Below, piece after piece: positions 35,530-43,506 of a stretch of 64,000 nt of DNA (within the stretch, counting starts at the first letter, position 1; every line of letters begins with the position of its first letter). Origin of the DNA: Saccharibacillus alkalitolerans (GTDB taxonomy: Bacteria; Bacillota; Bacilli; Paenibacillales; Paenibacillaceae); contig NZ_JAAFGS010000001.1 in assembly GCF_011090185.1 (NCBI RefSeq), forward strand, positions 744,001 through 808,000, given 5' to 3'. A program made the translations under genes and the position numbers. Under the pieces are notes generated by a model. The model searched no databases, was not told the DNA's origin, and saw only the letters and a list, made by a program, of their open reading frames with translations.

Positions 35530-35966
35530 TATGTGGACACTTGAATAACTACTATTATGCAGATGCAGCATATATGCTTTGAAGATCCGAATCACACTGG
35601 CGCGGTCATCGGAGCCGCAAGGATGGAAGAGAGGCAGGGCTTTCGTTGTTTTAGATTTCAGGTAACGAAGCCTTTCACCGTAGAGTGACAGCTCATGAAT
35701 TTTGACGAGACGGTTTCGCCATAGAGCCGATACGATCTGGCGGTCGTGCGGCATATCATACAAGCAAGAAGTGAAGAGACGATTCATCCATGAGAGTCGT
35801 TTCCTTAAAGCGGGATCGTTCGGTTTGGCAAGAGTGCCGGTTAAGCATCACAAGCCGGCGAACGGTAAGAGGTTTCCACGTTATTCAAGTGAAAAGCGGC
35901 GGGGCGTACAGCATTACGTCCGTTAAGTCCGCTGTTGACGGCCGTCCTTCGGGACGGCCGTTTTTG
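35530..35966 (+). ncRNA. Candidate structured non-coding RNA of unknown family (about 435 nt)
   Basis: The region lies between a near-consensus promoter and a terminator and has no credible reading frame. Several local helices can be drawn: 35638-35647 with 35664-35672; 35677-35681 with 35710-35714; 35726-35735 with 35744-35752; 35779-35785 with 35794-35800. A three-way junction is closed by cgttcg/cgaacg (35817-35822 with 35859-35864) and contains two hairpins. Further helices are agcgg/ccgct and gggcgta/tacgtcc (35902-35921). I do not find the conserved cores of RNase P RNA, tmRNA, SRP RNA, T-boxes or common riboswitches. perR follows from its own promoter. Confidence 0.6.
35938..35966 (+). 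terminator. Terminator of the candidate non-coding RNA
   Basis: A 10-bp GC-rich stem (acggccgtcc/ggacggccgt) with a TTCG tetraloop and T5. On the opposite strand no T run follows, so it acts on plus-strand transcription. Confidence 0.88.
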
Positions 35967-36024
35967 CATGCAAGCAGACCGGTCGGCATCATAGGAGGAA
36001 GTTGAACAATTTTGGACAGCCATC

Positions 36025-36061
36025 TTGATTCCTTTGCGAAATAGATTTATACTTATTCTAA
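36025..36061 (+). promoter_or_regulatory. perR promoter with an overlapping PerR box
   Basis: TTGATT (36025-36030), a 17-base spacer and TATACT (36048-36053). TTATACTTATTCTAA (36047-36061) overlaps the -10 and matches the PerR box TTATAATNATTATAA at 12 of 14 defined positions, as expected for autorepression. Confidence 0.65.
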
Positions 36062-36108
36062 ATTGAAATCTATGAGAATGAAAATCAACCATAAAAGAGG
36101 AATGCCCA

Positions 36109-36504
36109 ATGAAAACGATCAATTTAACGACCCAGCGTCAGGCGGTATACGATGTGGTACGACAATCCGAGGATCATCCGACGGCCGCGGAAGTGATGAA
36201 CCGTCTGGTCGAACGGGGCCACAGTTTTGCTTACGGCACCGTATATAATTCGCTTCGCTACCTGGCGGACAAAGAACTGATTCGCGAGCTGAAACTTGGA
36301 GAAACGGCCAGCCGATACGACGCGCGCACGGACGACCATCAGCATATCGTATGCGAAGTGTGCGGCCGCGTGGACGAAGTCATGACGCCGGTACCGGAAG
36401 AATGGATGACTCGGGTGGCCGAAGAGACCGAATACGAGGTGCACGAGGCCCATGTCGTATTGGAAGGAGTGTGCGCGGAATGCAGAAGCAAGCGGAAGAG
36501 ATGA
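36109..36504 (+). CDS. perR: PerR, peroxide-responsive Fur-family repressor
   Basis: A 131-residue Fur-family repressor with an N-terminal winged helix (HPTAAEVMNRL ... AYGTVYNSLRYL) and a C-terminal dimer domain. The structural zinc site is intact (CEVC 82-85, CAEC 122-125). The regulatory metal ligands of B. subtilis PerR have counterparts: His23, Asp71, His77, His79 and Asp89. The Asp at the last site (PerR D104, where Fur has Glu) supports PerR over Fur or Zur. It is about 14 residues shorter at the N terminus than the B. subtilis protein. The neighbouring katA is a classic target. The next gene overlaps its stop codon. Confidence 0.88.
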   Translation: MKTINLTTQRQAVYDVVRQSEDHPTAAEVMNRLVERGHSFAYGTVYNSLRYLADKELIRELKLGETASRYDARTDDHQHIVCEVCGRVDEVMTPVPEEWMTRVAEETEYEVHEAHVVLEGVCAECRSKRKR

Positions 36505-37253
36505 CCATGATGGAATTTCGGGCTCCCATGCCGGAAGTATGCGAAATGACGAAGAGAATCGTGATGGTCAGCCCGTTTCCGGGCCGCATGCACGAGTTGA
36601 TGCGAACGCTGATGGAAGCCTGCTTCGACGTGCTGGTGTTTCACCGCTGGGAGCATTCGGAGGCCGGCGCGCTGCAGGCGGACCTGCTGATCTTCGACGT
36701 GAGCGGCTCGCAGGATGCGGACCCGGTCGGCGCCTTCCGGGAAAATCTGCATCCGGTGCATGCGGCGGTACCGACTCTTTTCCTCGTAGACGAGCGCATG
36801 CTGAACGGCGGGAGCTCGATCGGCGGGCATGAAGAGCTGCTCGTTTGGCCGGCGCGCCCGCAGGAAGGCCTGCATCATGTCCGCCGGATTCTGCGCGGCG
36901 GAGCGGCACGCAGGCTGAATGCCGACTCCTCGGCGGCGGAGGATGCCGCAAGGGACCAGTTGATCTTCAAAGACCTGCGTATCGATCTTCGCCGGATGAC
37001 GGTCTACCGCGGAGGCTTCCGCATCGACCTGACCAAGACGGAGTATGAACTGCTGCAGCAGCTCGTCGAAGGGCAAGGAGCGGTACGCACGCGCGAAGAG
37101 ATGCTGAACCGGATCTGGGGCACGCAGTATTTCGGAGGCAGCAACGTGGTGGACGTTCATGTCAAAAGCTTGCGAAAAAAGTTGGGCGACAGCCCGGGAC
37201 AGCCCATGTATGTCGCCACGGTGCGCGGCGTCGGCTATCGGCTGGCGGATTGA
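36501..37253 (+). CDS. OmpR-family winged-helix regulator with degenerate receiver domain
   Basis: About 250 residues. The C-terminal 95 residues are a clear OmpR-type winged helix (RIDLTKTEYELLQQLVEGQG ... VDVHVKSLRKKLG ... GVGYRLAD). The N-terminal 120 residues have the layout of a receiver but lack the acidic pair after strand 1 (KRIVMVSPF) and the Lys after strand 5 (LLVWPARPQ); only an Asp in LLIFDVSGS remains. It is probably phosphorylation-independent. No kinase is adjacent. ATG 36501 overlaps the perR stop, so it is co-expressed with perR; an in-frame ATG at 36480 is an alternative. It lies between perR and katA. Confidence 0.82.
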   Translation: MTMMEFRAPMPEVCEMTKRIVMVSPFPGRMHELMRTLMEACFDVLVFHRWEHSEAGALQADLLIFDVSGSQDADPVGAFRENLHPVHAAVPTLFLVDERMLNGGSSIGGHEELLVWPARPQEGLHHVRRILRGGAARRLNADSSAAEDAARDQLIFKDLRIDLRRMTVYRGGFRIDLTKTEYELLQQLVEGQGAVRTREEMLNRIWGTQYFGGSNVVDVHVKSLRKKLGDSPGQPMYVATVRGVGYRLAD

Positions 37254-37367
37254 CAATAGAGCGAAGCCGCATTTTTTTTTGATTCGCTCCTTCATTTTAT
37301 CTTCATCAAACGCTTATGCGCCGCTCATGATCGACTGCTCGGCGGATGGTAGAATTCAATTATAAAT

Positions 37368-37382
37368 TTAGAAATGGTCTAA
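37368..37382 (+). promoter_or_regulatory. PerR-box-like palindrome upstream of katA
   Basis: TTAGAAATGGTCTAA has matching outer arms (TTAGA/TCTAA) spaced as in a PerR box, but only 9 of 14 consensus positions agree. It sits 51 bases before the katA start, next to perR. Tentative. Confidence 0.35.
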
Positions 37383-37432
37383 AACCAATTCTAAAATGAA
37401 TTCACCTTCAACCGGGAAAGGAAGATCCTTAT

Positions 37433-38890
37433 ATGAACGATTCGAGACTGACCACGAACCAGGGAGCGCCTGTAGGCGACAATCAAAATTCCAGAACGGC
37501 CGGCCGCAGAGGCCCCGTGCTGTTGGAAGATTACCATTTGCTCGAAAAGCTTGCCCGCTTCGACCGCGAGCGCATTCCGGAACGCGTCGTGCATGCGCGC
37601 GGAGCCGGGGCGCACGGCGTATTCAAAACCGAGCACAGCATGTCGGACTACACCCGTGCCGCGTTCCTGCAGGAAGCCGGACTCGAAACGCCGGTATTCG
37701 TCCGCTTCTCGACCGTCATTCACGGCACGGGATCGCCGGAAACGGCGCGCGATCCGCGCGGCTTTGCGGTGAAATTCTATACGCAGGAAGGGAACTACGA
37801 TATCGTGGGCAACCACCTTCCGGTGTTCTTTATCCGCGACGCGATCAAGTTCCCCGATATGGTTCATTCGCTCAAGCCCGATCCGCAGTCCAACCGTCAA
37901 GAGCCGAGCCGCTATTGGGATTTCATGACGCGAATGACGGAATCGACGCATATGATGACCTGGCTGTTCTCGGACCACGGCACGCCGGCGAATTACCGCG
38001 AAATGGACGGATTCAGCGTACACGCCTTCAAGTGGGTAAACGCGGAAGGAAAAGTCGTATACGTCAAATATAAATGGGAGTCGAAGCAGGGCGTACGCAC
38101 GCTGACTCCCGATGAAGCACGCCAAGTTCAAGGGGAAGATTTCAGCCATGCGACGCGTGATTTGTTCGATCGGATCGAGGAAGGGAATTTCCCGGAATGG
38201 ACGCTTAAAGTTCAGTTCATTCACCCGGAAAATATCGACGATTACGAATTCGACCCGCTCGACCCGACCAAGGTATGGCCGGAGGAGCGTTTCCCGTTCC
38301 ATACGGTCGGCACGATGACGCTTAACCGCAATCCGCAGAACTTCTTTGCCGAAGTCGAGCAGTCCGCTTTCTCGCCGAGCGCGCTGGTTCCCGGCATCGA
38401 ACCGTCGGAAGACAAGCTGCTGCAGGGTCGGCTGTTCTCGTACCCGGATACGCAGCGCTACCGCCTCGGCGCGAACTATCTGCAGCTGCCGGTCAACTGC
38501 CCGTACGCTCCGGTTCGCAATCATCAACAGGACGGCGCGATGAACATGCGCACCGACCTGCCCAAAGTAAACTACGAGCCGAACGGCTATGAAGAAAGCC
38601 CGGCCGAAGATCCTGCTTACCGCGATTCCGAGGCGCCGCTCGAAGGCCGCGTCACGCGTCAAAAGATCGAAAAAACCGACGATTTCGCTCAGGCGGGCGC
38701 TCAATACCGTTCGTATACGGCGGAGCAGCGCGACAGCCTGATCGCCAATATCGTGAACGATCTGAGCGGCGTGAGCGAAGATATCAAGCTTCGCGCCATC
38801 TGCAACTTTGTTCGCGCCGACCGCGAATACGGCATGCGCCTGGCTCAGGGCCTGAACGTGGATATCTCTTCGTTCATGGGCGGACGCTGA
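37433..38890 (+). CDS. katA: Catalase, monofunctional heme type (KatA)
   Basis: A 485-residue clade-3-size catalase. The distal His54 is in VVHARGAGAHG, Asn127 in VGNHLPVFFIRD, and the proximal heme-ligand Tyr in RLFSYPDTQRYRLG. It decomposes hydrogen peroxide in the cytoplasm. The ATG at 37433 has AAAGGA upstream. Genes for PerR and an orphan regulator precede it; a PerR-like palindrome lies in its leader. A terminator follows the gene. Confidence 0.95.
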   Translation: MNDSRLTTNQGAPVGDNQNSRTAGRRGPVLLEDYHLLEKLARFDRERIPERVVHARGAGAHGVFKTEHSMSDYTRAAFLQEAGLETPVFVRFSTVIHGTGSPETARDPRGFAVKFYTQEGNYDIVGNHLPVFFIRDAIKFPDMVHSLKPDPQSNRQEPSRYWDFMTRMTESTHMMTWLFSDHGTPANYREMDGFSVHAFKWVNAEGKVVYVKYKWESKQGVRTLTPDEARQVQGEDFSHATRDLFDRIEEGNFPEWTLKVQFIHPENIDDYEFDPLDPTKVWPEERFPFHTVGTMTLNRNPQNFFAEVEQSAFSPSALVPGIEPSEDKLLQGRLFSYPDTQRYRLGANYLQLPVNCPYAPVRNHQQDGAMNMRTDLPKVNYEPNGYEESPAEDPAYRDSEAPLEGRVTRQKIEKTDDFAQAGAQYRSYTAEQRDSLIANIVNDLSGVSEDIKLRAICNFVRADREYGMRLAQGLNVDISSFMGGR

Positions 38891-38936
38891 TTCTCGTCCC
38901 GTTTCCCGCAAAGAAACGTTCAAATAGACGGCATGG

Positions 38937-38981
38937 CAAAAAACCGGGCTTCGCATGCAAATGCAAAGCCCGGTTTTTTTA
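38937..38981. terminator. Terminator of katA
   Basis: aaaaccgggctt pairs with aagcccggtttt around a gcatgc-containing loop, then T7. Confidence 0.85.
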
Positions 38982-39071
38982 TGTTCCGGCTCTTCGATGC
39001 GGCTTCCGGCCGTCATCCAATCAGGCTTTCCCGTCGAAGCCGCGACCGGAACGGATTCGCCCGAAATTCCC

Positions 39072-40058
39072 TTAATACTTGAACAGCATCGCCACAAGCT
39101 GGAACCCCGACCCGATCGACCAGAACAGCACGTAATCGCCCCGGTTAACTCGCCCGCTTTCGACGGCTTCATGCAGCGCGATAAAGGGGCTGCTCGTGCC
39201 CGTATAACCGAAACGGTCGCCGACGTACACCATCTGCTCGTCGTTCAAGCCGAACTGCCGCTGAATTTTCAGCACGTTTTCGAGCGAGAACTGCGACAGG
39301 CAGTAGCTGTTCACATCCTGCGGTTTCAAGCCGTGACGCTCGAGCAGTTCTTCGAACATCGCGAACGTCGGAGGCATGGCCGCATGCGCTTCGAACGGCA
39401 GCCAGAGGATGCCTTTGGCATCGGACCCGTGCTTGACCGTTTTGGCGAGCCCTTCCGCCGGATAACGGATGAAGTCCCGGTTGACGGGATCGGTATGGTA
39501 GACGGAGTCGATAAAGCCGCCGTCTTCCTCGGTGCGTTCCAAAATAACGGCTGCCGCGGCGTCGCCGTAATTGGCATAAGTGACGGCGCTCTCCGGATCG
39601 CTGACCAGCGTATTATAGTCGGATCCGACAATAAGGGCGCGGCGGATGCGCGGGCTGGACAGCATATACCGGCTGGCATGGTCGACGGCGACCACCATCC
39701 CCGCGCAGTTGGCGTTGGAGTCCAGCACCATCGCATCGGACTTCGCGCCGATGGCTGCATGAACGTAAAGCGCATTGACCGGGAAAGTCGTTTCGGGGAT
39801 CTGCGTCGAAAAAACGACCATATCGATGTCCGATCCCTGCAGGCCCGCTTTGTTCAGCACCTTTTTAGCCGCCTCGATCCCCATCGTAAGCCCGTTTTCC
39901 TCATCGCTGTCGATCACGTAACGGGATTTACGGCCCATATGCTCCATAAAACGGCGGATATCGTTGTCTCTGCGGTCGAAATGGTCAAAATAAAAGGCGT
40001 TATCGACAGCGTTTCGGGGATGATAAATATCAACAGCTTCAATGCGAACACGGCTCAT
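39072..40058 (-). CDS. KASIII-like thiolase-fold protein (FabH-like) without His/Asn of the catalytic triad
   Basis: A 328-residue thiolase-fold protein resembling FabH throughout. The nucleophile Cys118 is in NANCAG. The other two triad positions are changed: the HQAN motif is replaced by SQFS (Ser255 for His), and the GNTSAAS motif by GYTGTSS (Tyr285 for Asn). Decarboxylating condensation of malonyl-ACP as in FabH is therefore unlikely; it could transfer acyl groups or condense other substrates. The ATG at 40058 is preceded by AAGGAG; a longer upstream frame has no ribosome site. It is transcribed alone, downstream of a STAS-like gene and its terminator. Confidence 0.85.
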   Translation of the reverse strand: MSRVRIEAVDIYHPRNAVDNAFYFDHFDRRDNDIRRFMEHMGRKSRYVIDSDEENGLTMGIEAAKKVLNKAGLQGSDIDMVVFSTQIPETTFPVNALYVHAAIGAKSDAMVLDSNANCAGMVVAVDHASRYMLSSPRIRRALIVGSDYNTLVSDPESAVTYANYGDAAAAVILERTEEDGGFIDSVYHTDPVNRDFIRYPAEGLAKTVKHGSDAKGILWLPFEAHAAMPPTFAMFEELLERHGLKPQDVNSYCLSQFSLENVLKIQRQFGLNDEQMVYVGDRFGYTGTSSPFIALHEAVESGRVNRGDYVLFWSIGSGFQLVAMLFKY

Positions 40059-40127
40059 ACATTTTTCTCCTTTTATCTCTAAATAATCGCGAGAAGATCT
40101 CAGGGCTCGGTACTGCCGCAATTTAAA

Positions 40128-40176
40128 CGCCGCGAGACTTTGCCCCGAATTGGAAAGACGGGAGTCTCGCGGCGGG
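40128..40176 (-). terminator. Terminator of the STAS-like gene
   Basis: cgccgcgagact pairs exactly with agtctcgcggcg across a 23-base loop. On the minus strand it is followed by tttaaatt. Confidence 0.6.
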
Positions 40177-40188
40177 CATCGTTCGGAT

Positions 40189-40536
40189 TTACTTCGTCAT
40201 GATTTCGTGATTGCTCAGTCCGGACTCGCGAGCTACGCGTCCAAGCTGCATTTTGATGATCGTTTGAGCGGGGCTGATGATGAAAACGACTTTTTGAAAG
40301 CCGGTTTCTTTATAGCTCGTAAACGAACCCTTCAATTTTTCGACTTCATCGGTTCCGAGCAGATCCATATCGCGGCAGTCCACTTCAAGGGTAAACGTCT
40401 TGGCGTCGATCGAAGATGCCATTTTGGCGTAATCGCGCACGAAATTTTGATAATCTTGGGGAGTGAATGTGCCGCTGACTTTCATATCGACTTTTTTTGC
40501 TGCCTGATTCGTTTGAATGCTGTACGGCTGAGTCAT
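40189..40536 (-). CDS. Small STAS/SpoIIAA-like protein, function unknown
   Basis: A 115-residue cytoplasmic protein. The alternation of strands and helices (FTLEVDCRDMDLL ... EVEKLKGSFTSYKETGFQKVVFIIS) resembles STAS-type regulatory proteins or SpoIIAA-like domains, though I see no convincing phosphorylatable Ser motif. The ATG at 40536 is set by AGGAGAG upstream on the minus strand. It lies in the same orientation as the KASIII-like gene, separated by about 130 bases and a hairpin. Whether they work together is open. Confidence 0.65.
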   Translation of the reverse strand: MTQPYSIQTNQAAKKVDMKVSGTFTPQDYQNFVRDYAKMASSIDAKTFTLEVDCRDMDLLGTDEVEKLKGSFTSYKETGFQKVVFIISPAQTIIKMQLGRVARESGLSNHEIMTK

Positions 40537-40840
40537 GTTTTTTTCTCTCCTGCCTCTCCAAATAGTTCTGTACATCTTTTCTTATCGGCACAAAGCCCTA
40601 TTATTGAAGATGTATAACATTATTCTACATTTTTTTTCGAATTCTTGATACCAAAATAAGCAGCTTCGAAAAAAATGGTGCTTCGGGCAGGGAGGCTTTA
40701 TAAAAGGCTGTCCGAAACGCGTCGGGCTGCTCGGCGTCGCCGGGAAGAAGACCGCGCTCGAACGGTATTCATATTGGCGCGGCGCGCCGACGTAAGGTAA
40801 AATGAGAGAATAATCACAATCGGAATAGGAGCCTATATCC

Positions 40841-42682
40841 ATGACATACCGCAGCATGAAGGAATGCATCGCCGATTTGGAAAATGCCGGACACCTGATC
40901 CGGATCACGGAGGAAGTCGATCCGGATCTGGAGATGGCGGCCGTTCATCTGAGAACGTTCCGGGCGGGCGGGCCCGCTTTGTATTTTGAAAAGGTAAAAG
41001 GATCGAAATACGGCGCCGTATCGAATCTGTTCGGCACGATCGAACGCAGCAAATATATGTTCCGGGAGACGTGGGAATCGACACAGGAAGTCATCGGCCT
41101 GCGCAACGAGCCGATGAAGGCGTTAAAGCAGCCTTTGCGTTACGCGGGGACGGGGCTCTCCGCGCGCAAGGCGCTGCCGATCAAGAAAAAAGGACTGCCC
41201 GCGGACTTCGAAGAAATCCGCATTTCCGACCTGCCGATGATCAAGAGCTGGCCCGACGACGGCGGCGCCTTCGTCACGCTCCCCCAGGTGTACAGCGAAG
41301 ACCCCGACAAGCCGGGCATCATGAACGCGAATCTGGGGATGTACCGGATTCAGTTGAGCGGCAACGAATACGAAAAGGACCGGGAGATCGGCGTGCACTA
41401 TCAGATCCATCGCGGGATCGGCGTCCATCAAGCGAAAGCCGCCAAGCGAGGACAGCCGTTGAAAGTCAGCTGCTTTATCGGAGGGCCGCCGGCACATACG
41501 CTGTCGGCGGTCATGCCGCTGCCGGAAGGATTGAGCGAGCTTACTTTCGCGGGCCTGCTCTCGGGACGCCATTTTCGTTACAGCTACGTGGACGGCTTCT
41601 GCGTCAGCCATGATGCCGACTTTGTCATTACGGGCGAAATTTATCCGGAAGAGACGAAGCCGGAAGGTCCGTTCGGCGACCACCTCGGCTATTACAGCCT
41701 TGTCCACGAGTTCCCGGTGATGCGGGTGCATAAAGTCTACGCGAAAAAAGACGCCGTCTTCCCGTTTACGGTCGTCGGTCGCCCTCCGCAGGAAGATACC
41801 GCGTTCGGAGCGTTGATTCACGAACTGACCGGAGGCGCGGTCAAGCAGGAGATACCGGGCGTCAAAGAAGTGCACGCCGTCGATGCTGCGGGCGTCCATC
41901 CGCTGCTCCTGGCCGTAGGCAGCGAACGCTACACGCCTTATCAGGCGGTAAAGCGTCCGGCCGAAATACTGACCATCGCCAATCGAATTCTCGGAACGGG
42001 GCAGCTCAGCTTGGCGAAATATCTGTTCATTACGGCCGAAGACGACGGACCCGTCGACGCGCACGATATTCAAGGGTTATTCGCGCATATATTGGAGCGG
42101 ATCGATCTGCGCCGCGATCTGCATTTTCAGACCAACACGACGATCGATACGCTCGATTACTCCGGTACGGGGCTGAACAGCGGAAGCAAAGTAATCTTCG
42201 CCGCCGTCGGCAAAGCGGTTCGGAAGCTGTCTCCCGGCGTGCCGACGGCTTTGTCGGAACTGCCGGGCGGTTTCGGCCGCGCGGCGATGTCGATGCCGGG
42301 CGTCGCGCTGCTTCAGGGGCCGGCTTTCCGGGGTTACGAATCGGCCGAAGCCGAAATTCGCCGGCTGGCCGAGAGCATCGCCGCCCGAGGGCCGCTGGAA
42401 GACTGCCCGGTCATCGTTCTGTGCGACGATACGGACTTTATGGGCGCTTCGTTCGACAACTTCTTGTGGGCGGCCTTTACGCGGAGCAATCCGTCGCACG
42501 ATATTCACGGGATCAACGCTTCGTATGAGCACAAGCATTGGGGCTGCGACAACGTGATCATCGATGCGCGCGTCAAGCCTCATCAAGCGCCGCCGCTCGT
42601 GCAGGATCCCGACGTGACGAAGCGGATCGAGCGGCTGTTTGCGCCCGGCGGCAGTCTGGGGATTTTGCGCGCGAAGCGCTGA
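40841..42682 (+). CDS. UbiD-family (prenylated-FMN) decarboxylase
   Basis: A 613-residue UbiD-type decarboxylase. It has the N-terminal NANLGMYRIQ segment that contacts prenyl-FMN and metal, and the conserved PEGPFGDHLGYY loop carrying the catalytic Glu/Asp. The C-terminal domain includes KHWGCDNVIIDAR. UbiD enzymes decarboxylate aromatic or unsaturated acids reversibly and need prenyl-FMN from UbiX, which is not in this window. Menaquinone synthesis by the futalosine route or aromatic acid turnover are possible roles. The ATG is preceded by TAGGAG. Stand-alone gene. Confidence 0.9.
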   Translation: MTYRSMKECIADLENAGHLIRITEEVDPDLEMAAVHLRTFRAGGPALYFEKVKGSKYGAVSNLFGTIERSKYMFRETWESTQEVIGLRNEPMKALKQPLRYAGTGLSARKALPIKKKGLPADFEEIRISDLPMIKSWPDDGGAFVTLPQVYSEDPDKPGIMNANLGMYRIQLSGNEYEKDREIGVHYQIHRGIGVHQAKAAKRGQPLKVSCFIGGPPAHTLSAVMPLPEGLSELTFAGLLSGRHFRYSYVDGFCVSHDADFVITGEIYPEETKPEGPFGDHLGYYSLVHEFPVMRVHKVYAKKDAVFPFTVVGRPPQEDTAFGALIHELTGGAVKQEIPGVKEVHAVDAAGVHPLLLAVGSERYTPYQAVKRPAEILTIANRILGTGQLSLAKYLFITAEDDGPVDAHDIQGLFAHILERIDLRRDLHFQTNTTIDTLDYSGTGLNSGSKVIFAAVGKAVRKLSPGVPTALSELPGGFGRAAMSMPGVALLQGPAFRGYESAEAEIRRLAESIAARGPLEDCPVIVLCDDTDFMGASFDNFLWAAFTRSNPSHDIHGINASYEHKHWGCDNVIIDARVKPHQAPPLVQDPDVTKRIERLFAPGGSLGILRAKR

Positions 42683-42787
42683 TCGCCGGGCGAGGTTCGG
42701 ACGGAGGGATCGTTTTGCCTTTTCGGCGGAACGATCCTTTTTTTTATAGGGACAGCTCGTTCGAATCCGATCGGAAAGGACGGCATA

Positions 42788-42811
42788 AAAAAAAGCCCCG
42801 AAGGGCTTTTA
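42788..42811. terminator. Terminator between ubiD-like and yvyF-like genes
   Basis: aaaagccc pairs with gggctttt around cgaa, flanked by A and T runs suitable for both strands. Confidence 0.65.
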
Positions 42812-43216
42812 ACGCTGGCGCGACGTATACATTACTTTGGTCGTCGACTTGACGATGATCTGGCGTACCGGAGCTTTGGAGTCGGGCTGCGCTTTGCCCG
42901 CTTCGCGGAATACGCCGATGCAGGAAGAGCAGAGACGGCCGCTTCGCGTTTCGTGGCCGCAGGATTCGCAGGGATAAGTCAGATTCGGATAAGAGGAAGG
43001 CAGACGCCCCGATTTGATGAACGCATGCAGCTCGGATATCGATACGCCGGTAGCGTCGGAAAGTTCTTGGGTCGTGCTCTTCGGACGCGTCCATAAGCGA
43101 TCCAAGCACAGGTTAAGGCTGCGATCCGTTTGACTGCTGCAGGAAGCGCACAGATTTCGAAGGTTTTTCTGGAAAATCGTCCCGCATTTCGGGCAGTAGT
43201 CGACCAAAAGACTCAT
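42809..43216 (-). CDS. yvyF: YvyF-like flagellar-operon protein with zinc-ribbon cysteines
   Basis: A 135-residue protein with two CxxC pairs at the N terminus (YCPKCG, LCASCS) and two in the centre (CESCG, LCSSC). Between them lies a helix-turn-helix-like segment TTQELSDATGVSISELHAFIKSGRL. This is the layout of YvyF (a FlgM-operon protein) in Bacillus. Here it is alone, not beside flgM or comF, so it may be a stray or second copy. The ATG at 43216 is chosen; a GTG three codons upstream sits closer to AGGAAG and is possible. Confidence 0.8.
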   Translation of the reverse strand: MSLLVDYCPKCGTIFQKNLRNLCASCSSQTDRSLNLCLDRLWTRPKSTTQELSDATGVSISELHAFIKSGRLPSSYPNLTYPCESCGHETRSGRLCSSCIGVFREAGKAQPDSKAPVRQIIVKSTTKVMYTSRQR

Positions 43217-43399
43217 AAGGATCACCGCTTCCTGTCGAATTCGTTGGAGGTTTGTGGTCCTATAATACTACGGGAACATCAGGTTCGCAAGACCTACTAA
43301 CTTTCTGCTTTCAAGAAAAAGACGTAGAAAGGCCTCTTTTTTATCGAAAAGAACGACTGGTTTTTCGGAAGTGTGTGGAGTTAGGGACTTTAAGACCAG

Positions 43400-43438
43400 A
43401 AAAGCCGCTGTCTGCCTCTTCGGCAGACAGCGGCTTTT
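43400..43438 (-). terminator. Terminator of the two-component system
   Basis: A 16-bp stem aaagccgctgtctgcc with its complement and a short loop, 70 bases beyond the kinase stop. The same sequence could also stop plus-strand transcription. Confidence 0.85.
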
Positions 43439-43506
43439 GCGCTTTTCGTATTGACGGGGAACGCTGAACGGAAGTTCGCGGTGCTTGCTCATCCGCTGCA
43501 TCGCGA

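Noticed and set aside
35212-35787. yjfB extended to 191 residues
   Set aside because: The extension runs across the putative non-coding RNA and its promoter, has no similarity to any family I know, and a strong ribosome site marks the short YjfB start.
35530-35966. RNase P RNA, tmRNA or SRP RNA as the identity of the transcript
   Set aside because: The diagnostic cores (GAGGAAAGUCC of RNase P, the tRNA-like ends of tmRNA, the GGAAG-type SRP loop) are not found in the right order.
35702-36005. Small plus-strand frames (about 70 codons) inside the candidate RNA
   Set aside because: They lack ribosome sites, are Arg-rich with no motif, and one runs through the terminator hairpin; the region is better explained as structured RNA.
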